Positions 39,161-47,615 of a stretch of DNA of 64,000 nt are shown in pieces. Within the stretch, counting starts at the first letter, position 1. Each line of letters opens with the position of its first letter. This DNA is from Thermosulfurimonas sp. F29 (GTDB lineage Bacteria > Desulfobacterota > Thermodesulfobacteria > Thermodesulfobacteriales > Thermodesulfobacteriaceae): NCBI RefSeq assembly GCF_019688735.1, contig NZ_JAIFYA010000002.1:673681-737680 (forward strand). Direction: 5' to 3'. The translations under genes and the position numbers were made by a program. The notes below the pieces were generated by a model. It saw nothing but the letters and a program-made list of their open reading frames with translations. It searched no databases and had not been told where the DNA came from.

Positions 39161-39478
39161 TCAGGAGAGCATCCGGTAGAGGGTCTCCAGTTCCCGGCGG
39201 ATCTCGGAGAGGACCTTTTCGGCGGAGAGCTCGCGGGAAGAACTCCCGGAAAGGGCCTTCCTGGCCCCGGCGATGGTGTACCCTTCTTCGTAGAGGAGGT
39301 GTTTTATACGCCGGAGTAGCGCCAGCTCCTCCGGGCCGTAAAACCGTCGCCCCGCCACCCGCCGGGGCTTGAGCTGCGGAAACTCCTTTTCCCAGTAACG
39401 GATCACATGGGGCTCCAGGCCCAGAAGTTCGGCCGCCTCCCTTATGGTGTAATACCTTTCGGGATCATTCTTCCGCAT
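39161..39478 (-). CDS. MerR-family transcriptional regulator
   Basis: 105 aa. Seen: the MerR winged helix near the N-terminus (YYTIREAAELLGLEPHVIRY, WEKEFPQLKPRRVAGRRFYG, residues 9-48), then a short helical tail (RRIKHLLYEEGYTIAGARKAL) and no C-terminal sensor domain or cysteine. Short MerR proteins directly behind ihfA are common in this part of the tree. The target is unknown. The start overlaps ihfA by 14 bp, so the protein is made with the pheST-ihfA operon. Confidence 0.9.
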   Translation of the reverse strand: MRKNDPERYYTIREAAELLGLEPHVIRYWEKEFPQLKPRRVAGRRFYGPEELALLRRIKHLLYEEGYTIAGARKALSGSSSRELSAEKVLSEIRRELETLYRMLS

Positions 39479-39764
39479 GCAGCAGGGCTTTGAGGGTGGG
39501 CGCCGGGCGAAAGATCACCGTACGCGCTCCGGGAATAATAATGGGTTCCCTGGTACGGGGATTCACACCGCGCCGGGGTCTGCGTCGGTGCACCCTGAAG
39601 GAACCGAAGTGAAAGATCTTGACCTCCTCCCCCCGCTCAAGGGCCGTCTTTATCTCCTCAAGCAGTACCTCTACCAGACGATACATGCTCCTTTCCGAAA
39701 AACCGAACCTCTCGTGAAGCCTGCGGGCCAGATCCCTCTTGGTAATGGTCTTTCCCCGGGACAT
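39465..39764 (-). CDS. ihfA: Integration host factor alpha-like DNA-bending protein
   Basis: 99 aa, the HU/IHF fold. Seen: TKRDLARRLHERFGFSERSM with the N-terminal helices, then the beta-arm region KIFHFGSFRVHRRRPRRGVNPRTREPI, with the conserved Pro that intercalates into DNA. The arm is unusually Arg-rich. Position right after pheT matches the pheST-ihfA order known in many Proteobacteria, which supports the alpha subunit. It bends DNA and often helps sigma-54 promoters; one such promoter is in this window. Confidence 0.88.
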   Translation of the reverse strand: MSRGKTITKRDLARRLHERFGFSERSMYRLVEVLLEEIKTALERGEEVKIFHFGSFRVHRRRPRRGVNPRTREPIIIPGARTVIFRPAPTLKALLHAEE

Positions 39765-39765
39765 C

Positions 39766-42165
39766 TTATCTGGGTCGGGCCTTAAAGGTCTCCAGGATAC
39801 GCCGGACCGCCTCCTCCTGAACGGCGTTCACCTCGCGGTCCTCCAACGTGCGCTCCGCGGAGCGATAGACGAACCGGAAGGTCACGCTCTTTTCTCCCGG
39901 CGGAATGGGATCTCCCCGATACACATCCACCACCTCCACCCTCTCCAGATAAGGAATACCCATCTCCCGCACGAAACGCAAGACCTCTCCGGCGGGAAGA
40001 TCCTCCCGCACCACCATGGTAAGGTCTCTCACCGTGGCGGGGAAACGGGGAAGGCCCCGATAGACCCTGGGGGACTCCGGAAGCTCGAGAAGCGCGGATA
40101 GATCCACCTCCGCCACCCATACCGGCTCCGGAAGCTCGAACCGGGCCCGGAGATAGGTCTTTAGGGCTCCGGCAAACCCCACGGTTCTACCCCGCGCCGC
40201 AAGGCTTAAGGAGAGTCCCCTCTTGAGAAAGGGCTCTCCCGAGCCGGGAGTTAGCTCCACCCCCTCAAGCCGCCATTCGCATAGAAGACGCTCCAGCACC
40301 CCCTTGAGATCGTAAACATCCGCAGGACGACCCTTATCACCCCAGAACTCCGGCGTAGCCTCCCCCATGATCAGAAACCCTAAGTGCAACCGTTCCTCGG
40401 GAAGCTCCCCTCCCCGGGGGAGGAAAACCCGTCCCACTTCAAACACTTTAAGACGATCTATCTCCCGAAAGTAGTTGAAACGGGCGGTCTCGAGAAGCCC
40501 CGGAAGAAGCAGCGTGCGCATCACGGACTGGGTCTCGGAAAGGGGATTGGCCAGCCGCAGCGGACGCGCCCGGGGATCCTCCCCGGAAAGCTCGAGGGCC
40601 GCGAGCGCCTCCGGAGATATGAAACTGTAATTTATGACCTCGTAAAACCCCAGGGCCCGCAGGACCTCCCGGGTGCGCTCCACGAAGGTGTCCTCCCGGT
40701 GCGGCGCCTCCGCCGAGAGCTCCCCCACCGGAAGACTCACCGGAAGACGGTCGTAACCGTACAGGCGGGCCACCTCCTCTATGAGGTCCTCTTCCAGCGA
40801 AAGATCGTGCCGGAAGGAGGGCGGCTCGTAGGTCAGAACCTCTCCCCGACCCTCCACCCGTCCTCCCGTACGCTCGAGGACTCGAGCCACCTCCTCGGAG
40901 GCCATCTCCACCCGGAGATACCCTTCAAGACGGGAGAGCCGAAGCGTGATCCGGGGGGGGCGATGGGGGCGGGGATAGACATCTATCCTCCCGGGAACCG
41001 GAGCCCCCCCGGCGGTCTCCAGGACTAGAGCCGCGGCGCGATCGAGCGCTAGGGGAACCCCCTCGGGATCCACGCCGCGTTCGAACCGATAGGAACTTTC
41101 CGTGGAAAGTCTGAGGCCCCGGGCGGTGCGCCGAATGGAGGAGGGGTTGAACCAGGCCGCCTCGAGAAAAACCTCCCCGGTCCCCTCCCCTATCCCGCTT
41201 TCCGCCCCGCCCATCACCCCGGCTACGGCCACCGCTCCTTCCTCGTCGGCGATTACCAGAATGTCCCGGGAAAGTTCCCTCTCCTCTCCGTCCAGAGTCC
41301 GGAGGCGCTCACCATCCCTGGCCCGACGCACTACTATCCTTCGCCCGCGGATCTTCGACCAGTCGAAGGCGTGCAGGGGCTGTCCAAGCTCCAGCATTAC
41401 ATAATTGGTGACATCCACCAGGTTGTTGATGGGCCGCAAACCGCACATCCAGAGACGGCGGGCCATCTCGAAGGGGGATTCCCTCACCGAAACCCCCCGG
41501 ATGAGCCGACCGGCATAGCGTCCGCAGAGATCCGGCTCCAGGATCTCCACCCGGGCCTCCCGAAGGATGTCCTCCCCTTCGGGAAGGTCCGGCGGATCCG
41601 GAAGATGCACCTCCGTTTCACAGAGAGCCGCCACCTCCCGGGCCACCCCCAGCACCGAGAGACAGTCCCCCCGGTTGGGAGTCACCGCCACCTCAAGCAC
41701 GGGTTCCGAAAGCGCGAGAGCCCGGTAAAAGGGCTCCCCCGGTTCCGCCTCCGGAGGAAGGACCAGCACCCGATCCCTATCCCCGGCGACCCCCGCCTCG
41801 TAGGGAGAAAGGATCATTCCCCGGGAGAGCACCCCGCGAATACGGACCTCCCGGATCCTCTCTCCGGAGAAGGTGACGGCCCCGGGAAGCGCAAGGGCCA
41901 CCTTGAGCCCCTTTTCAAGCCCCGGAGCCCCGGAAACCACCTCGAATCGTTCCCGACCGTGGGTGACCTCGCAGATTTTTAAGTTTTCGGCTTCGGGATG
42001 AGGGGTTACCGAAAGGATCTCCGCCACCACCACCGGCCCCAGTGCTTCGTAGGCCTCCTCCACCCCCTCCACCTCAAGACCTCCCAGGGTGAGGAGTTCG
42101 GCCACCTCCTCCGGGGAGAGATCCACCTCAACGAATTCCCTAAGCCAGCTCCAGGGCACCCGCAT
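39766..42165 (-). CDS. pheT: Phenylalanine-tRNA ligase, beta subunit
   Basis: 799 aa, normal. With PheS it charges tRNA-Phe. Seen: MRVPWSWLREFVEVDLSPEE, an N-terminal tRNA-binding OB domain (about 40-150), the B3/B4 editing part (about 210-380), the B5 domain, a catalytic-like core (about 480-680) and the C-terminal ferredoxin-fold anticodon domain (about 705-799; PRVYRGLPRFPATVRDLTMV). The gene begins one base after pheS, so the subunits are coupled. The start is not sharply marked by a ribosome site. Confidence 0.97.
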   Translation of the reverse strand: MRVPWSWLREFVEVDLSPEEVAELLTLGGLEVEGVEEAYEALGPVVVAEILSVTPHPEAENLKICEVTHGRERFEVVSGAPGLEKGLKVALALPGAVTFSGERIREVRIRGVLSRGMILSPYEAGVAGDRDRVLVLPPEAEPGEPFYRALALSEPVLEVAVTPNRGDCLSVLGVAREVAALCETEVHLPDPPDLPEGEDILREARVEILEPDLCGRYAGRLIRGVSVRESPFEMARRLWMCGLRPINNLVDVTNYVMLELGQPLHAFDWSKIRGRRIVVRRARDGERLRTLDGEERELSRDILVIADEEGAVAVAGVMGGAESGIGEGTGEVFLEAAWFNPSSIRRTARGLRLSTESSYRFERGVDPEGVPLALDRAAALVLETAGGAPVPGRIDVYPRPHRPPRITLRLSRLEGYLRVEMASEEVARVLERTGGRVEGRGEVLTYEPPSFRHDLSLEEDLIEEVARLYGYDRLPVSLPVGELSAEAPHREDTFVERTREVLRALGFYEVINYSFISPEALAALELSGEDPRARPLRLANPLSETQSVMRTLLLPGLLETARFNYFREIDRLKVFEVGRVFLPRGGELPEERLHLGFLIMGEATPEFWGDKGRPADVYDLKGVLERLLCEWRLEGVELTPGSGEPFLKRGLSLSLAARGRTVGFAGALKTYLRARFELPEPVWVAEVDLSALLELPESPRVYRGLPRFPATVRDLTMVVREDLPAGEVLRFVREMGIPYLERVEVVDVYRGDPIPPGEKSVTFRFVYRSAERTLEDREVNAVQEEAVRRILETFKARPR

Positions 42166-42166
42166 G

Positions 42167-43186
42167 TCAGAACTGCTCCAGGAAACGCAGATGGTTCTCG
42201 TAAAAAAGTCGTATGTCGTCTATGCCGAACTTGAGCATGGCGATGCGCTCCACCCCCAGACCGAAGGCAAAACCCCGCCACTTCTCGGTATCGTAACCCA
42301 CCGCCCGAAAAACATGGGGGTGCACCATCCCCGCCCCCAGGATCTCCAGCCATCCGGTCTCCCCGCAGAGCCGACAGCCACCGCCCTTACATATCACGCA
42401 CTCTATGTCCATCTCCGCACTGGGTTCGGTGAAGGGGAAATAACTGGGACGGAAGCGCACCCGGGTATCCGCTCCGAAAATCTCCCGGGCAAAGTAGGTA
42501 AGAAGCCCCTTGAGGTCCGCAAAGCTCACCTCGCGATCCACCAGCAGCCCCTCCACCTGATGGAACATGGGGGTGTGGCGCACATCGGAGTCACACCGGT
42601 AAACCTTTCCCGGAGCGATGATCCGGAGAGGGGGTTTGCGGGAGAGCATGGTGCGGATCTGAATGGGAGAGGTGTGGGTGCGCAGGAGGAATCCCTCCGG
42701 AAAGTAAAAAGTGTCCTGCATCTCCCGGGCCGGATGGTCCGGAGGGATGTTCAGGGCCTCGAAATTGTAGTAATCGGTTTCCACCTCCGGCCCGCGGGCC
42801 ACGCTGAACCCCAGACGCAGAAAAATAGCACATATCTCCTGAAGCACCTGGGTGATGGGATGAAGTCTTCCCAGTTCGTAGGGACGACCGGGAAGGGTGA
42901 GGTCCACTCCCGGGGCCTCGTCCTCCGCGGCCCGAAGCAGGGCCTCCCGCCGTTGCCGGACGAGACCCTCGAGCTCCGCCTTGATTTCGTTCGCCCGGCG
43001 TCCGATGGTGCGCCGAAGCTCGGGAGGAAGATCCTTAAGAGTCTTGAGGATGGAGGTGAGAAGCCCCCTTTTCCCCAGATAACGAACCCGGAGTTCCTCC
43101 AGAACTTTTAAATCCCGGGCCCCGGAGAGTTCCTCAAGAGCCCGGGACCTCAGTTCCTCAAGCTCTTTTTCCGTCATAGGATTCAC
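42167..43186 (-). CDS. pheS: Phenylalanine-tRNA ligase, alpha subunit
   Basis: 339 aa. Class II catalytic subunit. Seen: an N-terminal coiled coil (to about 90) that contacts tRNA, motif 2 region DTFYFPEG and [28 protein letters not shown], and motif 3 [18 protein letters not shown] near 312-330. It lies between rplT and pheT in the infC-rpmI-rplT-pheS-pheT order typical of bacteria; no Phe-leader peptide was seen upstream. Confidence 0.97.
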   Translation of the reverse strand: MNPMTEKELEELRSRALEELSGARDLKVLEELRVRYLGKRGLLTSILKTLKDLPPELRRTIGRRANEIKAELEGLVRQRREALLRAAEDEAPGVDLTLPGRPYELGRLHPITQVLQEICAIFLRLGFSVARGPEVETDYYNFEALNIPPDHPAREMQDTFYFPEGFLLRTHTSPIQIRTMLSRKPPLRIIAPGKVYRCDSDVRHTPMFHQVEGLLVDREVSFADLKGLLTYFAREIFGADTRVRFRPSYFPFTEPSAEMDIECVICKGGGCRLCGETGWLEILGAGMVHPHVFRAVGYDTEKWRGFAFGLGVERIAMLKFGIDDIRLFYENHLRFLEQF

Positions 43187-43234
43187 TCAGGGTTCTCCGA
43201 CGCGGGGAGCCCCGAAAACCGCGACCGTCCATCC

Positions 43235-43591
43235 TCATTGCCAGGCCGCCTTGGCCTTCTCCACCAGTCTGGCAAAGACCTCGGGTTCGGTGATCGCGAG
43301 ATTGGCCAAAATCTTCCGATCAAGCGCTACCCCGGCCTTGCGCAACCCCCCCATGAACCGGCTGTAGTTGAGGCCGTGGAGCCTGGCCGCCGCATTGATC
43401 CTTATCTGCCAGAGCCGACGAAAATCGCGTTTCTTCTGTTTCCGATCCCGATAGGCATACACCAGGGCCCGTTCCACCGTCTCACGGACCCGACGGAAAC
43501 AATTCTTACGCTGTCCCCAGTAACCCTTGGCCATCTTAATCCACTTCTTGTGTCGCCTCCGGGTCTTAAACCCGCCTTTCGCTCGAGGCAT
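43235..43591 (-). CDS. rplT: Ribosomal protein L20
   Basis: 118 aa, full length. Begins [20 protein letters not shown], ends with the globular part [20 protein letters not shown]. The basic N-terminal tail threads the 23S rRNA, and the protein is essential for early 50S assembly. In E. coli L20 represses its own operon by binding the rpmI leader; a similar control is likely, but the site was not traced here. Confidence 0.97.
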   Translation of the reverse strand: MPRAKGGFKTRRRHKKWIKMAKGYWGQRKNCFRRVRETVERALVYAYRDRKQKKRDFRRLWQIRINAAARLHGLNYSRFMGGLRKAGVALDRKILANLAITEPEVFARLVEKAKAAWQ

Positions 43592-43641
43592 CGCTCAAGC
43601 CCTCCCTTCCTCTTTTTTATTCTTATAACACCCGGCTTGAA

Positions 43642-43851
43642 TTAAAACTTGTACGGGATCAGGCGCTTTACATGTTTGACATAGCCGCCCTCGAGGACCT
43701 TGTCGTGCCGAAGATTCCTCTTCCGCTTGGCGCTTTTCTTACGGTTAAGGTGACTCTTTCCGGCCCTAAAGTGAACGATCTTCCCCTTTCCCGTAACTTT
43801 AAACCGTTTGGCTGCCGAACGATTGGTCTTCATCTTATTTTTCTTGCCCAT
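43642..43851 (-). CDS. rpmI: Ribosomal protein L35
   Basis: 69 aa, very basic: MGKKNKMKTNRSAAKRFKVT, KSHLNRKKSAKRKRNLRH. Family length is 64-69 aa. It sits between infC and rplT, as in most bacteria, with a GGAAGG-rich site upstream. Confidence 0.96.
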   Translation of the reverse strand: MGKKNKMKTNRSAAKRFKVTGKGKIVHFRAGKSHLNRKKSAKRKRNLRHDKVLEGGYVKHVKRLIPYKF

Positions 43852-43909
43852 TCCTTCCCCCGAAAGCTGAAAATTTTCGTGCCGGCCCCGACCCCTGAGA
43901 AGGGAGGTT

Positions 43910-44434
43910 CTACTTTTTCACCGGAGCCAGAATCATGATCATCTGCCGCCCCTCCATGCGGGGGGCCATTTCCACCTGGCCCAAATCCTTAACCGCATCC
44001 TGAATTTTTTGCAAGACCTGATGGGCCAGCTCCGGATGGACGATCTCCCGGCCCCGGAAAAAGACCCGGATCTTGACCTTGTTGCGATCCTCGAGGAAAC
44101 GCCGGATGTGCCGGATCTTGGTCTGAAGATCGTGCTCCTCGGTCTTGGGCCGGACCTTGATCTCCTTGAGTTCCACCTGCGTCTGGCGCTTCTTGGCCTC
44201 CTTGGCCTTCTTAGCCTCCTGGTAAAGGAACTGCCCGTAGTCCATGATCTTGCACACCGGGGGGTTGGCCTGAGGGGCCACTTCCACCAGATCCAGACCG
44301 TATTCCTCAGCCCTGGCCAGGGCCTCCCGCAGGGGGACGATCCCGATCTGTTTCCCGTCCGGCCCGATGAGCCTTACCTCCCGGGCCCGAATCCTTTCGT
44401 TCACCCTGTACTTGCGTTTGTCGATGCTTCCCAA
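43910..44434 (-). CDS. infC: Translation initiation factor IF-3
   Basis: 174 aa. It keeps 30S subunits free and checks the start codon. Seen: the N-terminal domain (VNERIRAREVRLIGPDGKQI), the linker, and the C-terminal domain with VEMAPRMEGRQMIMILAP. The TTG at 44434 has AGGAGG exactly six bases upstream; an ATC three codons later would be the E. coli-style rare start, but its spacing (15 nt) is poor. Either way the start is not ATG, as is usual for infC, whose own product discriminates against rare starts. The ribosome site overlaps the thrS stop, so the two are coupled. Confidence 0.95.
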   Translation of the reverse strand: MGSIDKRKYRVNERIRAREVRLIGPDGKQIGIVPLREALARAEEYGLDLVEVAPQANPPVCKIMDYGQFLYQEAKKAKEAKKRQTQVELKEIKVRPKTEEHDLQTKIRHIRRFLEDRNKVKIRVFFRGREIVHPELAHQVLQKIQDAVKDLGQVEMAPRMEGRQMIMILAPVKK

Positions 44435-44444
44435 AAACCCCCTC

Positions 44445-46355
44445 CTAGAAGACTATTTTTTCGGCGATCTCTCGCCTGACCCGCGCGCAAAACTCCTCCA
44501 GCCCCAGTTCCAGATTTTCCCCCTTTCGCGTCCGTACCGTGAGCCGGCGCCCCTCCACCTCCTTATCCCCGATAATAACCATGTAGGGAATTTTTTTCAC
44601 CTGGGCTTCCCTAATCTTGAAGCCAAGCCGTTCCCCCCGGGCGTCGAGTTCCGCCCGAATGCCCGCCCGGGAAAGTTCTCGCTGCACCTCCTCGGCAAAG
44701 GGCAGGTGCCGATCCGCCACCGTGAGCACCACGGCCTGCACCGGAGCCAGCCACACCGGAAAGGCCCCGGCGTAGTGTTCGATGAGAACTCCGAAAAACC
44801 TCTCCAGTGAACCCAGCAGGGCCCGGTGGATCATGATGGGCCGATGGGGCCGGTTGTCCGGCCCGATGTAGCTGAGATCGAACCGCTCGGGGATGTTGAA
44901 GTCCACCTGGATGGTGGAACACTGCCAGAATCGTCCCAGCACATCCCGGATCTTGAGATCGATCTTCGGACCGTAAAAAACCCCTTCCCCCGGATCGATC
45001 TCGTAGGAAAGACCCTTCTTCTCCAGAGCCGCCGCAAGCGCCCCCTCGGCTTTCTCCCAGATCTCCTCCGAACCCACATACTTCTCCGGGCGCGTGGAGA
45101 GATAGATCTGATACTCCTCAAACCCGAACACGGAAAGGAAATAGACCACCAGATCGAGCACCCTGAAGATCTCCTCCTCCAGCTGATCCTCCCGACAGAA
45201 GATGTGGGCGTCGTCCTGGGTGAATCCCCGCACCCGCAGAAGACCGTGCAGCACCCCGCTTCTCTCGTAGCGATACACGGTGCCCAGTTCGCAATAGCGG
45301 ATGGGAAACTCCCGATAGCTTCGCTTGCGGCTCTTGTATATGAGGATGTGAAAGGGACAGTTCATGGGTTTTAGCTGGTAGGCCCTCTCGTCGATCTCCA
45401 TGGGAGCGAACATGTTTTCGGCGTAAAAGTCCAGGTGTCCGGACACCTTCCACAGGTCCCGCAGGGCGATGTGGGGGGTGTAGACCAGCTGATACCCCCG
45501 GCGCAGATGCTCCTCGCGCCAGAAGTCCTCTATCTCCTTGCGCACGATGGCTCCCTTGGGGTGCCAAAGGATGAGCCCCGGGCCCACCTCCTCCTCGATG
45601 CTGAAAAGCTCGAGCTCCCGGCCCAGCTTCCGGTGATCTCGCCTTTTGGCCTCCTCGAGCCTTTCAAGATAGGCCTTTAAGGCCTCCTTATCAAAAAAGG
45701 CCGTGCCGTAAATGCGCTGGAGCTGAGGATTGCGTTCGTCTCCCCTCCAGTAGGCGCCGGCCACGGAAAGGAGCTTGAAGGCCTTCACCATCCCCGTGTG
45801 CGGCAGATGAGGCCCGCGACACAGATCCACAAAATCCCCCTGACGATACACGCTTACCCTATCCTCCGGTATCTCCCGGATCAGTTCCACCTTGTAGGTC
45901 TCGCCCCGTTCGGAAAAGAGTCTCTCCGCCTCCTCCTTCGAAAGTTCCTCCCTCCGGAGGGGATAGCAGCGTTTTACGATTTGTTTCATCTTCTTTTCGA
46001 TGGCCTCGAGATCCTCCTCCGTAAAGGGACGGGGCACCTCGAAGTCGTAATAGAAACCCTCCTCCGTGGCCGGACCTATACCCAGTCTGGCCTCGGGGAA
46101 GAGTTCCTTTACCGCCTGAGCCAGTACATGGGCCGCGGTGTGTCGCAGGACCGGAAGGGCCTCCGGGTCTTCGGGAAAAACGGGCTCCACCTCCCCTTCG
46201 CGATTAAGTGGGGAATGAAGATCCAGGAGTTCGCCCCCCAGCCGAATAGCTATCGGACGGGGATCCTTCCAGCCGAAGGCCTCGACCAGTACCGCCCCCG
46301 GAGAACCGCTTTCAATCTCGACCTCTTTTCCCTGCCAGGAAATCCGGATTTTCAC
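44445..46355 (-). CDS. thrS: Threonine-tRNA ligase
   Basis: 636 aa from the GTG at 46355, which has GGGAGAGGGGGAG in front and gives the expected N-terminus. A longer in-frame reading runs through the tRNA-Val gene and must be wrong. Order: TGS domain (about 1-60), editing domain (about 65-225) with HTAAHVLAQAVKELFP, class II core (about 240-530) with LKPMNCPFHI (zinc cysteine) and YRYERSGVLHGLLRVRGFTQ, and the anticodon domain to the end. It lies behind tRNA-Val and a strong hairpin terminator, and ahead of infC with translational coupling. Confidence 0.96.
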   Translation of the reverse strand: MKIRISWQGKEVEIESGSPGAVLVEAFGWKDPRPIAIRLGGELLDLHSPLNREGEVEPVFPEDPEALPVLRHTAAHVLAQAVKELFPEARLGIGPATEEGFYYDFEVPRPFTEEDLEAIEKKMKQIVKRCYPLRREELSKEEAERLFSERGETYKVELIREIPEDRVSVYRQGDFVDLCRGPHLPHTGMVKAFKLLSVAGAYWRGDERNPQLQRIYGTAFFDKEALKAYLERLEEAKRRDHRKLGRELELFSIEEEVGPGLILWHPKGAIVRKEIEDFWREEHLRRGYQLVYTPHIALRDLWKVSGHLDFYAENMFAPMEIDERAYQLKPMNCPFHILIYKSRKRSYREFPIRYCELGTVYRYERSGVLHGLLRVRGFTQDDAHIFCREDQLEEEIFRVLDLVVYFLSVFGFEEYQIYLSTRPEKYVGSEEIWEKAEGALAAALEKKGLSYEIDPGEGVFYGPKIDLKIRDVLGRFWQCSTIQVDFNIPERFDLSYIGPDNRPHRPIMIHRALLGSLERFFGVLIEHYAGAFPVWLAPVQAVVLTVADRHLPFAEEVQRELSRAGIRAELDARGERLGFKIREAQVKKIPYMVIIGDKEVEGRRLTVRTRKGENLELGLEEFCARVRREIAEKIVF

Positions 46356-46371
46356 CTCCCCCTCTCCCTTC

Positions 46372-46413
46372 AAATAAAAGTAAGGCCTCTTGGGGATCTC
46401 CCCGAAGAGGCCT
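46372..46413 (-). terminator. Strong hairpin between tRNA-Val and thrS
   Basis: On the minus strand AGGCCTCTT-GGGGA (paired halves 46405-46413/46383-46391 and 46399-46403/46392-46396) makes a stem of 14 bp with a bulged base, followed by TACTTTTATTT. It can end the tRNA transcript. Since no other promoter is obvious between it and thrS, it may act as an attenuator for thrS. Confidence 0.75.
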
Positions 46414-46423
46414 CGTCTTTCAA

Positions 46424-46498
46424 TGGTAGGCGCGGGCGGGATCGAACCGCCGACCTCTTGCGCGTCAAGCAAGCGCTCTCCCACTGAGCTACGCGCCT
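46424..46498 (-). tRNA. tRNA-Val (anticodon GAC)
   Basis: The 75-nt minus-strand sequence folds well: acceptor AGGCGCG/CGCGCCT, D-arm GCTCAGTGGGAGAGC, anticodon stem CTTGC/GCAAG with loop TTGACGC (anticodon GAC), T-arm GGCGGTTCGATCCCGCC and encoded CCA. It reads GUC and GUU codons. It is followed by a strong hairpin and then thrS. Confidence 0.95.
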
Positions 46499-46516
46499 TC
46501 CCTTGACATTTTCGAA

Positions 46517-46545
46517 TTTTTAGCAACCTCCGACGGGGTTGTCAA
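46517..46545 (-). promoter_or_regulatory. Predicted sigma-70 promoter of tRNA-Val (and perhaps thrS)
   Basis: On the minus strand: perfect TTGACA (complement of 46540-46545), 17 nt, TAAAAA (complement of 46517-46522), about 18 bases before the tRNA 5' end. A second TTGACA-like sequence overlaps further on. Confidence 0.65.
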
Positions 46546-46625
46546 CCTTCCGAATTGCCTCATTTAAAAATCTGCTCAAAAACCTTTGACCTCCTCCCCA
46601 GATCATCCTCCAGGGGAGGAGAATT

Positions 46626-46921
46626 ATGCCCGATAAGGAGTTTGACCTTATGACCCGTAAGAAGCTTGTCCTCTCTTACGCCAAAAAATACTACGGGTGG
46701 AACAGAAGAACTGGACGGTAGCCCGAAGATATTTTGGCTATTTTCGGTATGATAAGGAGGAAGGCCTGGAGGTTCCGGAGGTCTTTCGGCCTTCGGTGAA
46801 GCTGATTGAGAAGAGGCGTATAGGGAGCAAGGTTAAGGAGATTTACGAGGAGCCGAAGACGCCGTACGAGAGGGTACCGGAGCATCCGGCCATCCCGGGA
46901 ATCCCATTTCAAATAGGATAG
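46626..46921 (+). pseudogene. Internally deleted integrase/transposase remnant
   Basis: Two fragments of one transposase type lie side by side. 46626-46721 gives an N-terminus (MPDKEFDLMTRKKLVLSYAK) that breaks at a stop after WNRRTGR. From about 46750 to 46921 another frame gives a C-terminus (PSVKLIEKRRIGSKVKEIYE, then PKTPYERVPEHPAIPG) of the kind that closes integrase-core transposases. The catalytic middle, normally about 250 residues, is missing. AGGAGA precedes the first ATG. It is a deletion scar of an IS element beside tRNA-Val. Confidence 0.65.
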
Positions 46922-46935
46922 AAAAGGAGCTCGCG

Positions 46936-47532
46936 GTGAAGATACTGGCTTTTCAGGGAAGTCCGCGTTTTGGTGGCAACACCGATCTTCTCCTTTCGGC
47001 CTTTCTGAGGGGTGCCGAAGAGGCCGGGGCCGAAGTGCGTCGCTACGATCTCTATCGGATGGACTACAAGGGGTGCCTTGAGTGCGGAGGTTGCGACCGC
47101 ACCGGGGAATGCGTGCTCGAGGACGACCTCACCCCCGTCTATACCGATCTTCTGGACTCCGATGTAATCGTGCTGGCCTCGCCCATCTTTTTCTACAACC
47201 TCACCTCCCGCACCCAGGCCCTGGTGGAAAGGGCTCAGGCCCTCTGGGTGCGCCGCTATGTGCTGAAGAACCTCTCCCCGAGAGATGCCCACGGCCTTCT
47301 CTTATGCCTGGGGGCCACCCGGGGGAAGAAACTCTTCGAGGGGGTGCAGCGGGTGGTGCGCTACTTCTTCGACGCCGTGGGAGTCACCTACCGGGGCGGA
47401 CTCTTCTACCGGGGGATCGAGAAACGGGGCGCCGTGAGGGAACACCCCACGGCGCTTTCGGAGGCCGAGGCCCTGGGACGGGCCGTGGCCGGCGGCCTTC
47501 CCCCGGAGAGGTGGTCCCTTTCCGACCCGTAG
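46936..47532 (+). CDS. Iron-sulfur flavoprotein (Isf-like, NADPH-dependent FMN reductase fold)
   Basis: 198 aa. Flavodoxin-like fold with the FMN phosphate loop GSPRFGGNTDLLL (residues 8-20), a four-cysteine motif C47, C50, C53 and C59 (CLECGGCDRTGEC, CX2CX2CX5C, the compact Isf-type 4Fe-4S site), and the LASPIFFYNLTSRTQALVER block near 78-97. Isf proteins move electrons from ferredoxin and can reduce oxygen or peroxide in anaerobes, so this fits with the dfx and hcp genes. The start is GTG, with AAAAGGAG eight bases upstream. It stands alone beside a transposase scar. Confidence 0.88.
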   Translation: MKILAFQGSPRFGGNTDLLLSAFLRGAEEAGAEVRRYDLYRMDYKGCLECGGCDRTGECVLEDDLTPVYTDLLDSDVIVLASPIFFYNLTSRTQALVERAQALWVRRYVLKNLSPRDAHGLLLCLGATRGKKLFEGVQRVVRYFFDAVGVTYRGGLFYRGIEKRGAVREHPTALSEAEALGRAVAGGLPPERWSLSDP

Positions 47533-47615
47533 AGTCTCCACCCGATCCTTGATTCATTTTCAGAAATTTGATTTAATTACCAAAAATACTCAGTGTAACT
47601 AGGAGGTTTTTTACT

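Noticed and set aside
46356..46526. N-terminal extension of thrS up to 46526
   Set aside because: It would run through the tRNA-Val gene and a terminator; the GTG at 46355 has a good ribosome site and gives the family N-terminus.
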